DNA of 64,000 nucleotides from Mucilaginibacter pankratovii (GTDB taxonomy: Bacteria > Bacteroidota > Bacteroidia > Sphingobacteriales > Sphingobacteriaceae), in the NCBI RefSeq assembly GCF_014773265.1, contig NZ_JACWMY010000004.1, positions 248,001 to 312,000 on the forward strand, written 5' to 3'. The notes beneath the pieces are model-generated. The model was not told the origin of the DNA, did no database searches, and saw only the letters and a program-made list of their open reading frames with translations. The position numbers and the translations under genes are program-made. Numbering within the stretch: position 1 is the stretch's first letter; each line of letters begins with the position of its first letter. Positions 63,606 to 64,000 of this stretch are shown piece after piece.

Positions 63606-64000
63606 TTAATGCAATATCTTAAACATCAGCTCCTTCATCAAACCGCCTTGGCCGGTGTTTGATTCCACGCCCTTGCTTTTCAAGTCGTACTCGCGCAGGT
63701 AGCTGATCACCTGGAAGGTTTTGCCGAGGCTGTAGCCGCGTGCCGCCTGCTCGTAATCTTTTACAAAATAGGGGCTCACGCCAAGCTCGCGCGCAAGGCT
63801 CTGCGGCGATTTATCTTTTATGTAATGATAGGCCAGTACCTTACTGAAAAAGTTGTTCAAATTGCCTAAAACAAGTACTATGGGGTTTGCCTTCGGGTTT
63901 GCCTCAAAGTAGTTTACTATCTGGTTCACCTTATAGGCATCCTTTTTAGTTAATGCCGATTGCAGCTCGAAAACGTTATACTCTTTGCTGATGCCAATAT
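63606..64000 (-). CDS. holA: DNA polymerase III delta subunit, 3' part only
   Basis: The frame runs off the window edge, so the 5' end is missing (about 131 codons shown). Residues read IGISKEYNVFELQSALTKKD, then YFEANPKANPIVLVLGNLNNFF, PYFVKDYEQAARGYSLGKTF and GLMKELMFKILH, the C-terminal domain of HolA. It opens the beta sliding clamp in the clamp-loader complex. The internal GTG at 63929 is not the true start since the frame extends with matching sequence. Confidence 0.93.
   Translation of the reverse strand, partial: IGISKEYNVFELQSALTKKDAYKVNQIVNYFEANPKANPIVLVLGNLNNFFSKVLAYHYIKDKSPQSLARELGVSPYFVKDYEQAARGYSLGKTFQVISYLREYDLKSKGVESNTGQGGLMKELMFKILH

Noticed and set aside
1..64000. tRNA, rRNA, riboswitch or phage genes
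   Set aside because: I looked for tRNA cloverleaf ends, rRNA core motifs and common riboswitch cores and saw none I could support; no integrase, capsid or terminase motif was found.

Overview
The window looks like an ordinary chromosomal stretch from a Bacteroidota bacterium, most likely family Sphingobacteriaceae (Mucilaginibacter/Pedobacter-like). This rests on protein families typical of the group (DUF5686 and DUF6496 proteins, an HU-like/SPOR protein, large M48 and M16 peptidases, a MacB-type permease without its ATPase), on near-consensus TAnnTTTG -7 promoter elements, and on many short palindromic repeats at gene ends. It carries no rRNA, tRNA, CRISPR array, transposase or recognisable phage genes. 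The genus is inferred.

Layout. 0-9 kb: M48 peptidase, DUF6496 small protein, Vat-like acetyltransferase, AI-2E-family permease, exported class II cyclic-nucleotide phosphodiesterase, and an alkylation-repair pair (Ada-like methyltransferase plus 2OG-Fe(II) oxygenase). 9-20 kb: PBP4-type DacB, two APC amino-acid permeases around a membrane pyrophosphatase (hppA), an MFS exporter, MarC, and three tandem two-helix miniproteins. 20-36 kb: MacB-type permease, an overlapping guaA - lipoprotein - RsmB-like block, acetyltransferases, a DUF5686 surface protein, an aldo/keto reductase, a divergent HxlR/lipocalin pair, and folC. 36-44 kb: a coherent minus-strand envelope block in the order large TPR protein, plugless TonB-receptor-like barrel, HU-like/SPOR membrane protein, ExbB, ExbD, TonB. 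44-52 kb: an intergenic cluster of DnaA-box-like sites, DUF922 metalloprotease-like protein, lone receiver, twin zinc ribbons, M16 peptidase, sugar nucleotidyltransferase, M42 aminopeptidase. 52-64 kb: EamA transporter between inverted repeats, DoxX, DUF3267, a TonB-C protein, a gene broken by an in-frame TAA, a Vps62-like protein behind a perfect palindrome, pruA, carbonic anhydrase, YoaK, and the 3' end of holA.

How the genes may work together. The 35.8-44.0 kb block reads as one energised trans-envelope machine: an ExbB/ExbD motor and TonB, a peptidoglycan-binding SPOR protein, an outer-membrane barrel with a TonB-box-like segment, and a periplasmic TPR scaffold. Membrane pyrophosphatase, carbonic anhydrase, pruA and the transporters are housekeeping metabolism. 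The Ada-like protein and dioxygenase form an alkylation-damage operon.

The points I consider most worth a second look are the envelope block with its plugless barrel, the DnaA-box cluster at 44.0-44.1 kb, the palindrome-controlled Vps62-like gene, the stop-interrupted membrane protein at 58.0 kb, the tandem miniprotein families, and several repeat families shared between distant intergenic sites. I found no convincing new defence or mobile system.
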